A stretch of DNA of 64,000 nucleotides from Geobacter argillaceus (lineage in GTDB: Bacteria; Desulfobacterota; Desulfuromonadia; Geobacterales; DSM-12255), in the NCBI RefSeq assembly GCF_007830735.1, contig NZ_VLLN01000014.1:40857-104856 (forward strand). Reading direction: 5' to 3'. The notes below the pieces were generated by a model. That model had not been told where the DNA came from. It saw only the letters and a program-made list of their open reading frames with translations, and did not search any database. Made by a program: the position numbers and the translations under genes. Positions 52,933 through 62,336 of this stretch are shown one piece after another (positions within the stretch are counted from its first letter, which is position 1; each line of letters starts with the position of its first letter).

Positions 52933-53319
52933 ATGGCAGCCGACACGACGGAAAAGAACGCCGTTAAGCTTACCCTCGGGCAGTACCTCTCCTCGATCCG
53001 GAGAGACAGGAAGATGACTCTTCGTCAGGTCGAGCAGATAACAAACAAAGATGTTTCGAATGCATACCTTAGCCAGATTGAAAATGACAAAATTAAGCAG
53101 CCTTCCCCGAATGTTCTCTATGCGCTCGCGGAAATTTACAAGATCGACTATGAAAAGTTAATGGAGATGGCGGGACATATTGCGCCAACTAAAGGGCGGG
53201 CGGAGGGTCAAAAACATGGTCGTCTTGCAACCTTCGCGGAGCACAACCTTTCACCGGAAGAAGAGGCGGAACTAATTGAGTACCTGAAATGGATCCGCAC
53301 AAGGAAAACTCAGGCATGA
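52933..53319 (+). CDS. XRE-family repressor paired with ImmA
   Basis: 128 residues. The HTH runs through LGQYLSSIRRDRKMTLRQVEQITNKDVSNAYLSQIE in pieces (about 13-50), with YEKLMEMAGHI following, as in SinR/ImmR-type repressors. TTAGGAGGGAATAGTC precedes the ATG. Its stop overlaps the ImmA start (ATGA at 53316-53319). It probably represses itself and the divergent Ubl operon until the metallopeptidase inactivates it. Confidence 0.88.
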   Translation: MAADTTEKNAVKLTLGQYLSSIRRDRKMTLRQVEQITNKDVSNAYLSQIENDKIKQPSPNVLYALAEIYKIDYEKLMEMAGHIAPTKGRAEGQKHGRLATFAEHNLSPEEEAELIEYLKWIRTRKTQA

Positions 53320-54263
53320 TCAGGCCTGATGACAGTAGCCTGACGGTTGAAGACCTTCGCATTATTGAAAGAAGGGCGAAAGATATTCTTAACCGCGCTT
53401 CTGCCTGGGATCGATTCCCAACCCCCATTGATGACATTTTAGCCGCTGCGCAATTACAGATTGCTCCACATAGCATGTTCGATCCAAAACGGATTATAGC
53501 TTTCGTGGAAGAACAAACCGCAATCGCAGGCCGCGCCCTTAAGAGTGCAGGTAGCTGGATAAAATCTGCTATTTCAAAAGTATTGGGATTATACGACGCC
53601 GACGAATACGTAATACATATAGATGATACTGTCACTCAAAGTAAACAGACCTTCCTCAAGCTTCATGAAACGGGCCATCACGAACTTCCGACTCACAGGA
53701 AACTGTTCCGATTATTTCAAGATTGCGAAAAAACTCTTGCGCCAGAAACTGCAGATCAATTTGATCGCGAGGCAAATAATTTCGCACGATTCGTTCTTTT
53801 TCAGGAAAATACGTTTGCACAACTTGCCGCCGATTGTCCCTTTGGAATCAAAACACCCATAAAGCTCTCCAAGAAGTTTGGAGCTTCTATTTATGCCTCT
53901 GCACGGGAGTATGTGCGCACAAATAACCGGGCATGCGTGGTCTTCGTACTGGAGCCAATTGAATACGTGCAGGGTTCCGGTGCCAAAGCTGATGTCAGAC
54001 GTATCGAGGCGTCTCCAACCTTTATAAAACAATTCGGGATTCCTGCAGAGACCATTATAACCCTTGATCATGCTCTAGGACCTGTTCTGCCGATGTATAG
54101 TAAAATGACGAAGCCACATTCGCTTTCTGTCGTTGACCTCAATGGCACAAATCATGAGTGCTTGGCCGAAGGCTTTAAAACGCCGTACAATATTTTTATT
54201 CTACTATATCCTGTCCGGTCCTTAACTGGAACGATCATCATTCCAGGGTTAACAACAGGTTAG
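53316..54263 (+). CDS. ImmA/IrrE-family metallopeptidase
   Basis: 315 residues from the overlapping ATG at 53316. The zinc motif is HETGH in FLKLHETGHHELPTH (about residues 118-122), and ANNFARFVLF gives the usual third-ligand helix. The C-terminal half is longer than ImmA of ICEBs1 and may be sensory. By analogy with ImmR/ImmA and DdrO/IrrE it would cut the XRE repressor after a stress or phage signal, releasing the operon next door. Confidence 0.87.
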   Translation: MIRPDDSSLTVEDLRIIERRAKDILNRASAWDRFPTPIDDILAAAQLQIAPHSMFDPKRIIAFVEEQTAIAGRALKSAGSWIKSAISKVLGLYDADEYVIHIDDTVTQSKQTFLKLHETGHHELPTHRKLFRLFQDCEKTLAPETADQFDREANNFARFVLFQENTFAQLAADCPFGIKTPIKLSKKFGASIYASAREYVRTNNRACVVFVLEPIEYVQGSGAKADVRRIEASPTFIKQFGIPAETIITLDHALGPVLPMYSKMTKPHSLSVVDLNGTNHECLAEGFKTPYNIFILLYPVRSLTGTIIIPGLTTG

Positions 54264-54581
54264 GTCTGTCTAGCCTTCAACCAATTAACAATTGGGGACA
54301 AACCCTGCAACGGTCAATCCATAGAGTATAGAGGGGTGAGTCCGTACTGCTCTGCGTCCTTGATCTTGATCGGATTCCTCACAGATACAATGCCATGCAT
54401 CGGATGGTGAAAAAGGAACTTGGAAATCGCTACATAGAAATGATGTTTTCTTGGTGACGGCAGCAACTGTTGATTCATGCCCCATCCTGGGAAAACGAGG
54501 TTCCCCGCGAGAACTCATGGTTTCCGGGTCATCATTTAAATCTCCCCACCTGTTTGTGCCAGACTCGCCACTATCATGTCT
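54264..54581. other. Intergenic region between ImmA and hsdR
   Basis: About 320 bp between convergent genes. A short palindrome CCAATT-AAC-AATTGG (54281-54295) lies just after the ImmA stop. Short open frames occur on both strands without similarity or ribosome-binding sites. Nothing else is recognised. Confidence 0.5.
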
Positions 54582-57500
54582 TCAGATCAAGCCGAAGAAA
54601 CGCTCGAAGAATGCGCCCAGCTTGTCCAGCACCGTTTGCTTTTTCACACCATGGCCGTTGCTTTTGTTGAACCTTGAAACCGGCGGAAGAATTTTGGTGA
54701 TCGCCGTACCGGCGACCGGGATCGCTCCGTCCCGGAACGCATTGTCAACAAACACCTTCGTCTCGTTAGCATTGAGCCCTTCATCCGCGATGATCCTGTC
54801 AAGCTCTTCAACCTTCTTTGCGGCAATGAAGGCGACCCATTCCGCATCGACCTTGGCTTTTGTGGAAACGGAATTAACAAATTGCTCGATGAGGTCTTTC
54901 TTGTTACGCAAACTGGGGCTGGCATTGATCGCACGATCAATAGCGGCCCGGATCTCCTTGTCTTCACCCGATCCTTTCTTCTTCAGGTACTTCTCAACCA
55001 GCATCAGGATGTAATCGACGTTGATTTCTACCTGCTTGATTAGCTCGATCTCGAACACCACATCGTCGTTGATCGACTCCTTTTCCGCTTCCGATACGCT
55101 GCGGAATTCGGCGTACAGGTTCAGGTACAGGCTCTGGTAATCCTGGAAATCCCGCTCACTCAGGATTTCGTTGCCTGCGAAATCGTCGAATGCCGTGAGT
55201 ATGTTTTTCAACCGCAGAATCGAGCCAAAGAGCTTGATAAACGTCTTCTGAGCCGCTTCGCCGACGATGGCCTTGCCGAGCGGAAACTTCTCGACCAACT
55301 CCTCGATCCGTTTCTGGTACTCCTTGTAATACTCCGCATAAGGTTTCAGCAGCACAATGCCCTTGGCATCCTTGTTGCCGAACAGAGCCAGGGCATCGTT
55401 GGTTTCCTGTTCGAGATCGCGGAAGGAAACGATGTTGCCGTAGGTCTTGACCGAATTGAGGATGCGGTTGGTGCGTGAAAACGCCTGGATCAGCCCGTGA
55501 GCGCGCAGGTTCTTGTCCGCCCACAGGGTGTTGAGCGTGGTGGCATCGAAGCCGGTCAGGAACATATTGACCACAATCACCAGATCCAGCTCGCGTTTTT
55601 TCAGCCGCTGCGACAAATCCTTGTAGTAGTTCTGAAACTTGTCAGCCGAGGTGTTGAAGCTCGTGCCGAACAGGGTGTTATAATCTTTGATCGCTGCATC
55701 CAGAAAATCGCGCGAGCTTTGATCCAACCCCTCAAGTTCGAACTCCTCCTCGCTCAGGAGGCCATCGGTTTCTTCCTCGTTGGCGGCAAAGCTGTAGATC
55801 AGGCCCACTTTAAGACGCCGCGCCGGCGGCAGTTCTTTTTCCTGCTCGGCGAACGTGGCGTAGTAGCGCTTGGCCGCGTCGATGGAGGCCGTGGCGAATA
55901 GCGAGTTGAATCCGACCAGCCGCTTGCCATCATGGCTGTAGCTGGCATTGCGCTTGGTTTTCTGGTCGAAGTGCTCACGGATATAGCTCACCACCTGTGT
56001 GATGCGCTCCGGGGCCAGCAGCGCCCGCTCCGTGTCAATGGCCGACACCTTTTTGTCCTTGATGCTTGACGATGCCTTAATCGTATTGATGTAGTCGATG
56101 CGGAACGGCAGCACGTTCTTGTCGTTGATGGCATCGACGATCGTGTAGGTGTGCAACTTGTCCCCAAAGGCCTGCTCAGTAGTGCGCCTTAGCGGATTAC
56201 CCGCAGTGCCTGCGTTTTCGGCGAAAATCGGCGTGCCGGTAAAACCGAACAGGTGGTAGCGCTTGAAGACCCGGGTGATTTCGGCATGCATGTCGCCGAA
56301 CTGGCTGCGATGGCATTCATCGAAAATCACCACCACATGCTGGTCATACACCGCATGCTTTTTGTTTTTGACAACGAAGCGGGAAAGCTTCTGGATGGTA
56401 GTGATGATAATGCGCGCGTTCGGGTCTTCCAGCTGCCGTTGCAGCACCGCTGTCGAGGTATTGGAGTTGGCCGCCCCTTTCTCAAAGCGCTCGTACTCCT
56501 TCATGGTCTGGTAGTCCAGGTCCTTGCGGTCAACCACAAACAGCACCTTGCCGATCTCCGTCAGCCCCCGCGCCAGCTGCGCCGCTTTGAAGCTGGTCAG
56601 CGTTTTGCCAGAGCCGGTGGTGTGCCAGATGTAACCGCCTGCAGCAGTTTTGCCCAACTGCCGGTGGTTGGTGCTGGTCGTGATGCGTTGCAGAATCTGT
56701 TCAGCCGCGACAATCTGATAGGGCCGCATCACCAGAAGCTTGCGATCCACGTCGAACACGCAGTAGCGGGTCAGGATATTCAGCAGCGTATGCTTGGCGA
56801 AGAAGGTCTTGGTGAAGCCGGTCAACTCGGTGATCGGCAGGTTTTTCGCATCGGCCCACCAGCTGGTGAAGGAAAAGCTGTTGGAGGTCTTCTGGCGTGA
56901 GCGTTTGCTCCGTTGTTCCGCCAGGTGACCATCGCGCACCGTGTTGCTGTAGTACTTGGTCAGCGTGCCGTTGCTGATGATAAACAGCTGCACATACTCG
57001 AACAGGCCGGAGCCCGCCCAGAAACTGTCGCGATGATAGCGATTGATCTGGTTGAAAGCCTCGCGGATGTCCACTCCACGGCGTTTCAACTCCACATGCA
57101 CCATCGGCAGGCCGTTGACCAGCACCGTCACGTCGTAGCGGTTGGCCCGAGCACCCTCCACCTCGTACTGGTTGATGACCTGCAGGCTGTTGTTGTGGAT
57201 ATGCTGCTTGTCGATCAGGTAGATGTTCTTGACAGTGCCATCGTCGCGTTTGAGCACCTGAATATGATCTTCCTGGATGCGCGTGGTCTTTTCTATAATG
57301 CCGTCATTGGCACCGGCTATACAGGTGCTGAAGAAACGATCCCATTCGGCATCGGAAAAGGCGATTTTATTGAGCCGCTCAAGCCTACCGCGCAGGTTGG
57401 CGGTCAGATCGGCCTCCGAGGTGATCGGCAGGTAGTCGTAGGCCTGCAGCTGTAATTGCTTGATGAAGGCCTTTTCCAGCTCGACTTCAGACTGGTAGGC

Positions 57501-57599
57501 CGTCTCCCTGACCCTATCGGGGAGGAACTCGGCGACGACCGTGCTTTCGTTGGAAAGCGCAATTGGTTCGATGCGGTACGGCATGAGGTCTTCGCTCAT
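54582..57599 (-). CDS. hsdR: Type I restriction enzyme, R subunit
   Basis: 1005 residues. N-terminal PD-ExK nuclease with D155, E170 and K172 (VHVELKRRG), then a SF2 translocase with Walker A TTGSGKT (327-333), DECH (427-430) and later motor motifs such as FTGTPIF. A C-terminal helical domain completes the protein. It translocates DNA and cuts when the HsdMS complex finds unmodified sites. ATG at 57599 overlaps the hsdS stop. It is the last gene of the operon. Confidence 0.96.
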   Translation of the reverse strand: MSEDLMPYRIEPIALSNESTVVAEFLPDRVRETAYQSEVELEKAFIKQLQLQAYDYLPITSEADLTANLRGRLERLNKIAFSDAEWDRFFSTCIAGANDGIIEKTTRIQEDHIQVLKRDDGTVKNIYLIDKQHIHNNSLQVINQYEVEGARANRYDVTVLVNGLPMVHVELKRRGVDIREAFNQINRYHRDSFWAGSGLFEYVQLFIISNGTLTKYYSNTVRDGHLAEQRSKRSRQKTSNSFSFTSWWADAKNLPITELTGFTKTFFAKHTLLNILTRYCVFDVDRKLLVMRPYQIVAAEQILQRITTSTNHRQLGKTAAGGYIWHTTGSGKTLTSFKAAQLARGLTEIGKVLFVVDRKDLDYQTMKEYERFEKGAANSNTSTAVLQRQLEDPNARIIITTIQKLSRFVVKNKKHAVYDQHVVVIFDECHRSQFGDMHAEITRVFKRYHLFGFTGTPIFAENAGTAGNPLRRTTEQAFGDKLHTYTIVDAINDKNVLPFRIDYINTIKASSSIKDKKVSAIDTERALLAPERITQVVSYIREHFDQKTKRNASYSHDGKRLVGFNSLFATASIDAAKRYYATFAEQEKELPPARRLKVGLIYSFAANEEETDGLLSEEEFELEGLDQSSRDFLDAAIKDYNTLFGTSFNTSADKFQNYYKDLSQRLKKRELDLVIVVNMFLTGFDATTLNTLWADKNLRAHGLIQAFSRTNRILNSVKTYGNIVSFRDLEQETNDALALFGNKDAKGIVLLKPYAEYYKEYQKRIEELVEKFPLGKAIVGEAAQKTFIKLFGSILRLKNILTAFDDFAGNEILSERDFQDYQSLYLNLYAEFRSVSEAEKESINDDVVFEIELIKQVEINVDYILMLVEKYLKKKGSGEDKEIRAAIDRAINASPSLRNKKDLIEQFVNSVSTKAKVDAEWVAFIAAKKVEELDRIIADEGLNANETKVFVDNAFRDGAIPVAGTAITKILPPVSRFNKSNGHGVKKQTVLDKLGAFFERFFGLI

Positions 57600-58744
57600 G
57601 CGGCCTCCCGGAAACTAAGCAAACGGTCGCGGTAGTGTGCGTACTGCTGGCGACGGGCCTTGATTTCGGCGGGCAGGCCGCTCCCGAGGTCGTTCACCAG
57701 CGCGTCGAACCTATCGAGGATGGCGACGATGCGTTCTTGTTCATCGAGCGGGGGGACAGGAATGCGAATTTTGGAAAAGCCATCCATCAGAAGCGTGTTG
57801 ACCTTGGTGCGAGCCACATACTTCGCCTTCTCTGCGATGAATGAAGTTGTATGCATGCAATAAGAGACGAACTTTGGATTCATCGAGTGGCGGAATGCAT
57901 AGCAGTGGTCGTGTATCGCCACTTCTTCGGTGCCAACCCATGCGACGGCTTTGCCGACATCTTCGACAGTTTCGCCAACATCAGTGATCACCACATCTCC
58001 AGGCTTGGCGAAACGCAATGTTGCTTTCATTTCAGGACGCACTTGCGAAATAACTTCATGCGCTGAAATTCCGTAGTGGGTGTAAATCTCGCCATAGTGT
58101 ATGCAGCCGACTCCGGCCTCGACGTAATCCGCTTTTGTGAACCGACGCCCGCGAATAAACTTGCCAACTTCGGACATCGTGACCCAGCGAACATTCTGAT
58201 CTTCGAACGCGAGTAGCGCGTCGCGGTAGTACTTGTACTGCCGCCGGCGCGCCTCCAGCTTGGTGAAAGTGTCAAGCACTTTCACGATTTCGCGTTGCAC
58301 TTCGAGTGGAGGGACGGGGATGCAAAATTTTGAGTACGTTCCGATCCACTGCCGAGCATGATCTTGAGGTGTATAGGTGATCGTTTGCATCGCGTAGTAG
58401 GCGTACCTGAGACTTTCGAGAGCATCCGGTTTTGGTGTGAGCATCTTCATAGCAGAAGACTTGGCCTTGAATGGAAAATCCACCCACTTAAATGCTGTGG
58501 TGAAGTCGTCGAAGATAATGACAGGCTCATTGGTAGACGCCGGATAGATCCCGTCTGTCTCGTCTGTATAACCGAGGATGAAGGTCTTACCTGCTGTGAG
58601 TACCGGCGTCGCGTGGTTTTTGTCATACGCAATCGACTCCACGAGATATTTGCCCGGCTGTTCGTAGTCGAGCAGTTCGCCCACATCCTTGAACTCCACC
58701 CCCTCCGGGCAAAGCTCGGCAATCAACTCATTAATCCGGCTCAT
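57596..58744 (-). CDS. hsdS: Type I restriction-modification specificity subunit
   Basis: 382 residues with two target-recognition domains (about 10-150 and 195-330). Each is followed by the conserved spacer helix: IPVPPLEVQREIVKVLDTF and IPVPPLDEQERIVAILDRF, ending in similar KYYRDALLAF and AHYRDRLLSF segments. The TRDs set a two-part recognition sequence that cannot be read from the protein by eye. Start and stop overlap the neighbours by ATGA, so subunits are translated in sequence. Confidence 0.95.
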   Translation of the reverse strand: MSRINELIAELCPEGVEFKDVGELLDYEQPGKYLVESIAYDKNHATPVLTAGKTFILGYTDETDGIYPASTNEPVIIFDDFTTAFKWVDFPFKAKSSAMKMLTPKPDALESLRYAYYAMQTITYTPQDHARQWIGTYSKFCIPVPPLEVQREIVKVLDTFTKLEARRRQYKYYRDALLAFEDQNVRWVTMSEVGKFIRGRRFTKADYVEAGVGCIHYGEIYTHYGISAHEVISQVRPEMKATLRFAKPGDVVITDVGETVEDVGKAVAWVGTEEVAIHDHCYAFRHSMNPKFVSYCMHTTSFIAEKAKYVARTKVNTLLMDGFSKIRIPVPPLDEQERIVAILDRFDALVNDLGSGLPAEIKARRQQYAHYRDRLLSFREAA

Positions 58745-59745
58745 GATTTCTTCTTTCCTTCAATCTTGCGCTGCACGGATTTTACATTTTCCAAATAAGC
58801 CGTTTCCACATCGGACTGTTCGCCCGCAAGCTGCGTGCGGTACTTGACGTATTCGGCTTCAGCTTTCTTGATGGCCTGCGGATGGCTGACGCTCCCAGCA
58901 CCTTCAAGCGTTTTGGCCTCCATGGCCACGATCAGCCGGTCCAGATGCGCAAGCCAGTCTTTCATATAGGTGGGCTCATGGTTCAGGGCGCGGAACTCGG
59001 CGGCATCGAAATACGCCGACACCAGTGTGTTCAGCCGCTTGAGCTCTTTTTCGTCGAGGTAGTTCTTGGCAATGACAATTTCCGCCTTGGTGGGCTTGCT
59101 ACCGCTGAACGACAGCAGCCCCATGAAAGGCTTGCCAGCGTCGGCGCGGCTGGCAATCACCTCTGCGGCGGTCTGACCGTGGGCGGCGTAGTGCAGTTTA
59201 TTCTGCACGGTCTTGAAGAACAGCACGGCGTCATCGCTCTTGGGATTGTAGTCCACGCTGGTGGCGTAGAGATCCAGCACCTGCCGGTAGAGTACCTTTT
59301 CGCTGGAGCGGATGTCGCGAATGCGTTCAAGCAGCTCTTTCCAGTAACGGCCACCGCCCAGGTTTTTCAAGCGCTCATCATCCATGGTGAAACCCTTGAC
59401 GAGGTATTCCCGTAGTCGCTCGGTGGCCCAAATCCGGAATTGAGTGCCTTGCTGCGATTTCACCCTGTAACCGACTGAGATGATTACATCCAGGTTATAG
59501 AGATTTGTCGGCTTGGTAGAAAATTCGGAAATTCCGAATTTTCTCACTACCTGCTCCGCAACCAGCTCACCTTCAGCAAAAATATTTTTGATGTGCTCGT
59601 TAATGGTCGATTTGGCTTTCCCAAACAACGCTGCCATCTGGTCCTGGCTTAGCCAGACGGTGTCACCATCAAGGCGCACCTCAATGGTTGGCTCACCGTT
59701 GCCGCTCGGGTATAGGATAATTTCGCCAGAAGGTTTTTCGTTCAT
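58741..59745 (-). CDS. rhuM: RhuM-family protein within the hsd operon
   Basis: 334 residues. The N-terminus (IEVRLDGDTVWLSQDQMAALF, STINEHIKNIF) is a DNA-binding-like domain. The middle, NLYNLDVIISVGYRVKSQQGTQFRIWA, is the RhuM/Fic-adjacent signature. RhuM proteins were named as virulence factors in Salmonella, but many lie inside type I restriction operons as here. No enzymatic motif is clear. Its overlaps with hsdS and hsdM show that it is an integral operon member, perhaps an accessory or regulator of restriction. Confidence 0.88.
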   Translation of the reverse strand: MNEKPSGEIILYPSGNGEPTIEVRLDGDTVWLSQDQMAALFGKAKSTINEHIKNIFAEGELVAEQVVRKFGISEFSTKPTNLYNLDVIISVGYRVKSQQGTQFRIWATERLREYLVKGFTMDDERLKNLGGGRYWKELLERIRDIRSSEKVLYRQVLDLYATSVDYNPKSDDAVLFFKTVQNKLHYAAHGQTAAEVIASRADAGKPFMGLLSFSGSKPTKAEIVIAKNYLDEKELKRLNTLVSAYFDAAEFRALNHEPTYMKDWLAHLDRLIVAMEAKTLEGAGSVSHPQAIKKAEAEYVKYRTQLAGEQSDVETAYLENVKSVQRKIEGKKKS

Positions 59746-61319
59746 GTCTGTGCTCCTTCCAAATCCGCCACAATGGCATCGATTTGCGTCCGCAACTCCG
59801 CCTGCCGTGCCACGATGCGGGCAATCTCGACATTGAGCGCCTTGATGTCCACCGCTTCGCTGGTATCACGCTGCTCGACATAGGAGGAGACGGCGATGTT
59901 GTAGCCGTTTTCGGCAATGTCGCCGTTGTTCATCAGACGTGCAAAGTGGTCAATGTTTTTGCGTGCAACGAATGCATCGAGAATTTTTTGCTGGTGGTTG
60001 CCCGTGAGCTTGTTCTTGTTGCCGCTGCGCACGAATTCACTGCTGGCGTCAATGAACAGGGTGGCGTTGTCGTGCTTGGACTTCTTCAGCACGATGATGC
60101 AGGTGGCGATGGTGGTGCCGAAGAAGAGATCTGGCGGAAGCTGGATGACGGCATCAACGTAGTTGTTGTCGATCAGGTACTGGCGGATCTTCTGCTCAGC
60201 GCCGCCGCGATAGAGCACGCCGGGGAATTCTACGATGGCCGCCGTGCCGTTCACTGCCAGCCAGGAGAGGATGTGCAGGGTGAAGGCCAGGTCCGCCTTG
60301 CTCTTGGGGGCAAGCACCCCAGCGGGGGCGAAGCGAGGGTCATTGATGAGCAAAGGGTTGGCGTCACCGTCCCATTTAATCGAGTACGGCGGATTGGAGA
60401 CGATAGCCTCGAAAGGCTCATCATCCCAATGCGCCGGATCGGTGAGCGTGTCACCGTGGGCGATGTCGAATTTCTCGAAATTGACGTCATGCAGGAACAT
60501 GTTAATTCGGCACAGGTTGTAGGTGGTCAGGTTGACCTCTTGGCCGAAGAAGCCCTGGCGCACCTTATCGTGGCCCAAGACCTTGGCGAACTTGAGCAGC
60601 AGCGAACCGGAACCGCAGGCAGGGTCGTAGACCTTGTTGACCTCGCTTTTGCCAACTACGGTGATGCGGGCGAGCAGTTCGGAGACCTCCTGCGGGGTGT
60701 AGAACTCGCCGCCTGACTTGCCAGCGGTGGAGGCATACATCTGCATCAGGTATTCGTAGGCGTCGCCGAACAGATCAATGGTGTTGTGCGTAAAGCCGCC
60801 GCCATTGCTCAAGGGCAGGTCGCCGATGGCGTCGAGCAACTTCACAAGCTTTTCGTTGCGCTTGGCCACCGTGGGGCCGAGTTTACTTGAGTTGACATCG
60901 AGGTCGTCGAACAGTCCCTTGATGTCGTTCTCACTCTCGCTACCTGTGGCGGAGCCTTCGATATCGGCAAAGATCCGGCTCAGGGTTTCGTTGAGGTTGG
61001 CATCGAGACGAGCCTGCTTCCGCACATTGGCAAACAGTTCCGTGGGCAGGATGTAAAAGCCCTTTTCCTTAACTGTTTCTTCGCGGCCAAATTCGGCATC
61101 TTCGTCACTCAGCGTGACATAGTCGAAATCCGGACTGCCTGCCTTGCGCTCCTGTTCATTGAGGTAGCTGGTCAGGTTTTCGGAGATGAAGCGGTAGAAC
61201 AGCATGCCGAGCACATAGGTCTTGAAATCCCAGCCATCCACACTGCCGCGTAGATCATTGGCGATGCGCCAGATGGTTTTGTGCAGCTCTGCGCGTTCGT
61301 TTTCCCTGTTATTGTTCAT
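59742..61319 (-). CDS. hsdM: Type I restriction-modification methyltransferase subunit
   Basis: 525 residues. N-terminal helical domain (about 10-170), then the N6-adenine methyltransferase domain with SAM motif DPACGSGSLL (232-241) and catalytic NPPY (309-312). With HsdS it methylates host sites and with HsdR it restricts foreign DNA. It is the first gene of the operon; its stop overlaps the RhuM start. The 156-bp gap upstream must hold the promoter, which I could not place. Confidence 0.96.
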   Translation of the reverse strand: MNNNRENERAELHKTIWRIANDLRGSVDGWDFKTYVLGMLFYRFISENLTSYLNEQERKAGSPDFDYVTLSDEDAEFGREETVKEKGFYILPTELFANVRKQARLDANLNETLSRIFADIEGSATGSESENDIKGLFDDLDVNSSKLGPTVAKRNEKLVKLLDAIGDLPLSNGGGFTHNTIDLFGDAYEYLMQMYASTAGKSGGEFYTPQEVSELLARITVVGKSEVNKVYDPACGSGSLLLKFAKVLGHDKVRQGFFGQEVNLTTYNLCRINMFLHDVNFEKFDIAHGDTLTDPAHWDDEPFEAIVSNPPYSIKWDGDANPLLINDPRFAPAGVLAPKSKADLAFTLHILSWLAVNGTAAIVEFPGVLYRGGAEQKIRQYLIDNNYVDAVIQLPPDLFFGTTIATCIIVLKKSKHDNATLFIDASSEFVRSGNKNKLTGNHQQKILDAFVARKNIDHFARLMNNGDIAENGYNIAVSSYVEQRDTSEAVDIKALNVEIARIVARQAELRTQIDAIVADLEGAQT

Positions 61320-61475
61320 TCAGTATGTTCCTGTCTCGCCTATTCAAGCATCATTACAGCACAAAATGCTATTCAGGATATGGATAGAAGTTCTGTTATG
61401 CCGAAGTCCCGTTTTCCTGATCAATTGTCAGGATACGGATTTCAGTTCGATTACAGCTATTTTTCTGACCAGTTA

Positions 61476-62078
61476 CTAAACCTCTTCTTTCGCAATATAT
61501 CGCAGGAACGGATGCATCCAGGCCGGCGCCTGAGGCAGATCCTGCAGCAGGCGCTGCCGGTCTTCCGGAGTCAGGAGCTGTCGCAGATGGCTGATCTGCT
61601 CCTGAGTCACATAGCGTTTGCCCAGCCCCCGCAGCGCCGCGAAAACCAGGCCGCTCATCTTGCCCGCCGTTGCCATTTTGCGCGGCGCCCTCCGCCGGAA
61701 CTGGATGGTGAGCGTTCCGACCTTGACCTTTCGGGGCGGTCCGTCTGTCTCGTAGACCACTCTCATCGGGACCTGGTCGGACAGGTGCAGCATATTGGCC
61801 GCCGCAGCCTCGGACGGCTGCAGCCGGACTCCGTCGCGACGGGCCAACGCCTCGGCGATCATGTCCACTGAGGGAGATAAAAGCCCCAGCTGCTCATGCG
61901 TGCGCGGGAAATCGTAAAGCCCTCTGGCGAGGCGGCGAATCTGTCCCTCTCGAACCATGCGGATCAGCGCCATCCCGACGGTATGCGGGGAGCCGAGATC
62001 AAGAAAGTCCGCCGGTGAAAACACCCATCCGGGATCGTGCCCGTGAATCCGGTTTTCGATCTGCTTGCTTACGGTCAT
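61476..62078 (-). CDS. AbiEi-like (DUF6088-type) antitoxin/regulator
   Basis: 200 residues. The N-terminal winged helix (WVFSPADFLDLGSPHTVGMALIRMVREGQIRRLARGLYDFPR in pieces) and the following IAEALARRDGVRLQPSEAAAANMLHLSDQVP region match AbiEi-type antitoxins, which repress their own operon and counter the AbiEii nucleotidyltransferase. No AbiEii-like gene is adjacent: downstream is the hsd operon. It is thus an orphan, or now a regulator of neighbours. A perfect palindrome sits just upstream. Confidence 0.8.
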   Translation of the reverse strand: MTVSKQIENRIHGHDPGWVFSPADFLDLGSPHTVGMALIRMVREGQIRRLARGLYDFPRTHEQLGLLSPSVDMIAEALARRDGVRLQPSEAAAANMLHLSDQVPMRVVYETDGPPRKVKVGTLTIQFRRRAPRKMATAGKMSGLVFAALRGLGKRYVTQEQISHLRQLLTPEDRQRLLQDLPQAPAWMHPFLRYIAKEEV

Positions 62079-62096
62079 GGCGGCAGTTTCCTTCAG

Positions 62097-62132
62097 TTTT
62101 GTTAAAAAAACAAGCTTATTTTTTTAACAAAA
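62097..62132. promoter_or_regulatory. Palindromic operator upstream of the AbiEi-like gene
   Basis: TTTTGTTAAAAAAA (62097-62110) and TTTTTTTAACAAAA (62119-62132) form exact 14-bp inverted arms around CAAGCTTA, 19 bp before the start codon. This fits AbiEi autoregulation through inverted repeats. It overlaps the likely promoter. The sequence from 62133 to 62336 also holds an 11-bp imperfect dyad at 62309-62331. Confidence 0.65.
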
Positions 62133-62336
62133 TATGTCTGCCGGAACCTGAGAGCCACCGTTAGCTAAATGGGCGGGATCGGGCAGCTGAGTGCCTGATA
62201 TGGAATATACCATCATACAAAGACAGGATATGTCATTTCAGGAATAACGGGATCTGGCAGATATAAATCAGCCCGCTCAATTTATCGGACAGATCCTGTG
62301 GCGGAAGTGTCGTAAAAACTGTTTTTGCGACAAAAT

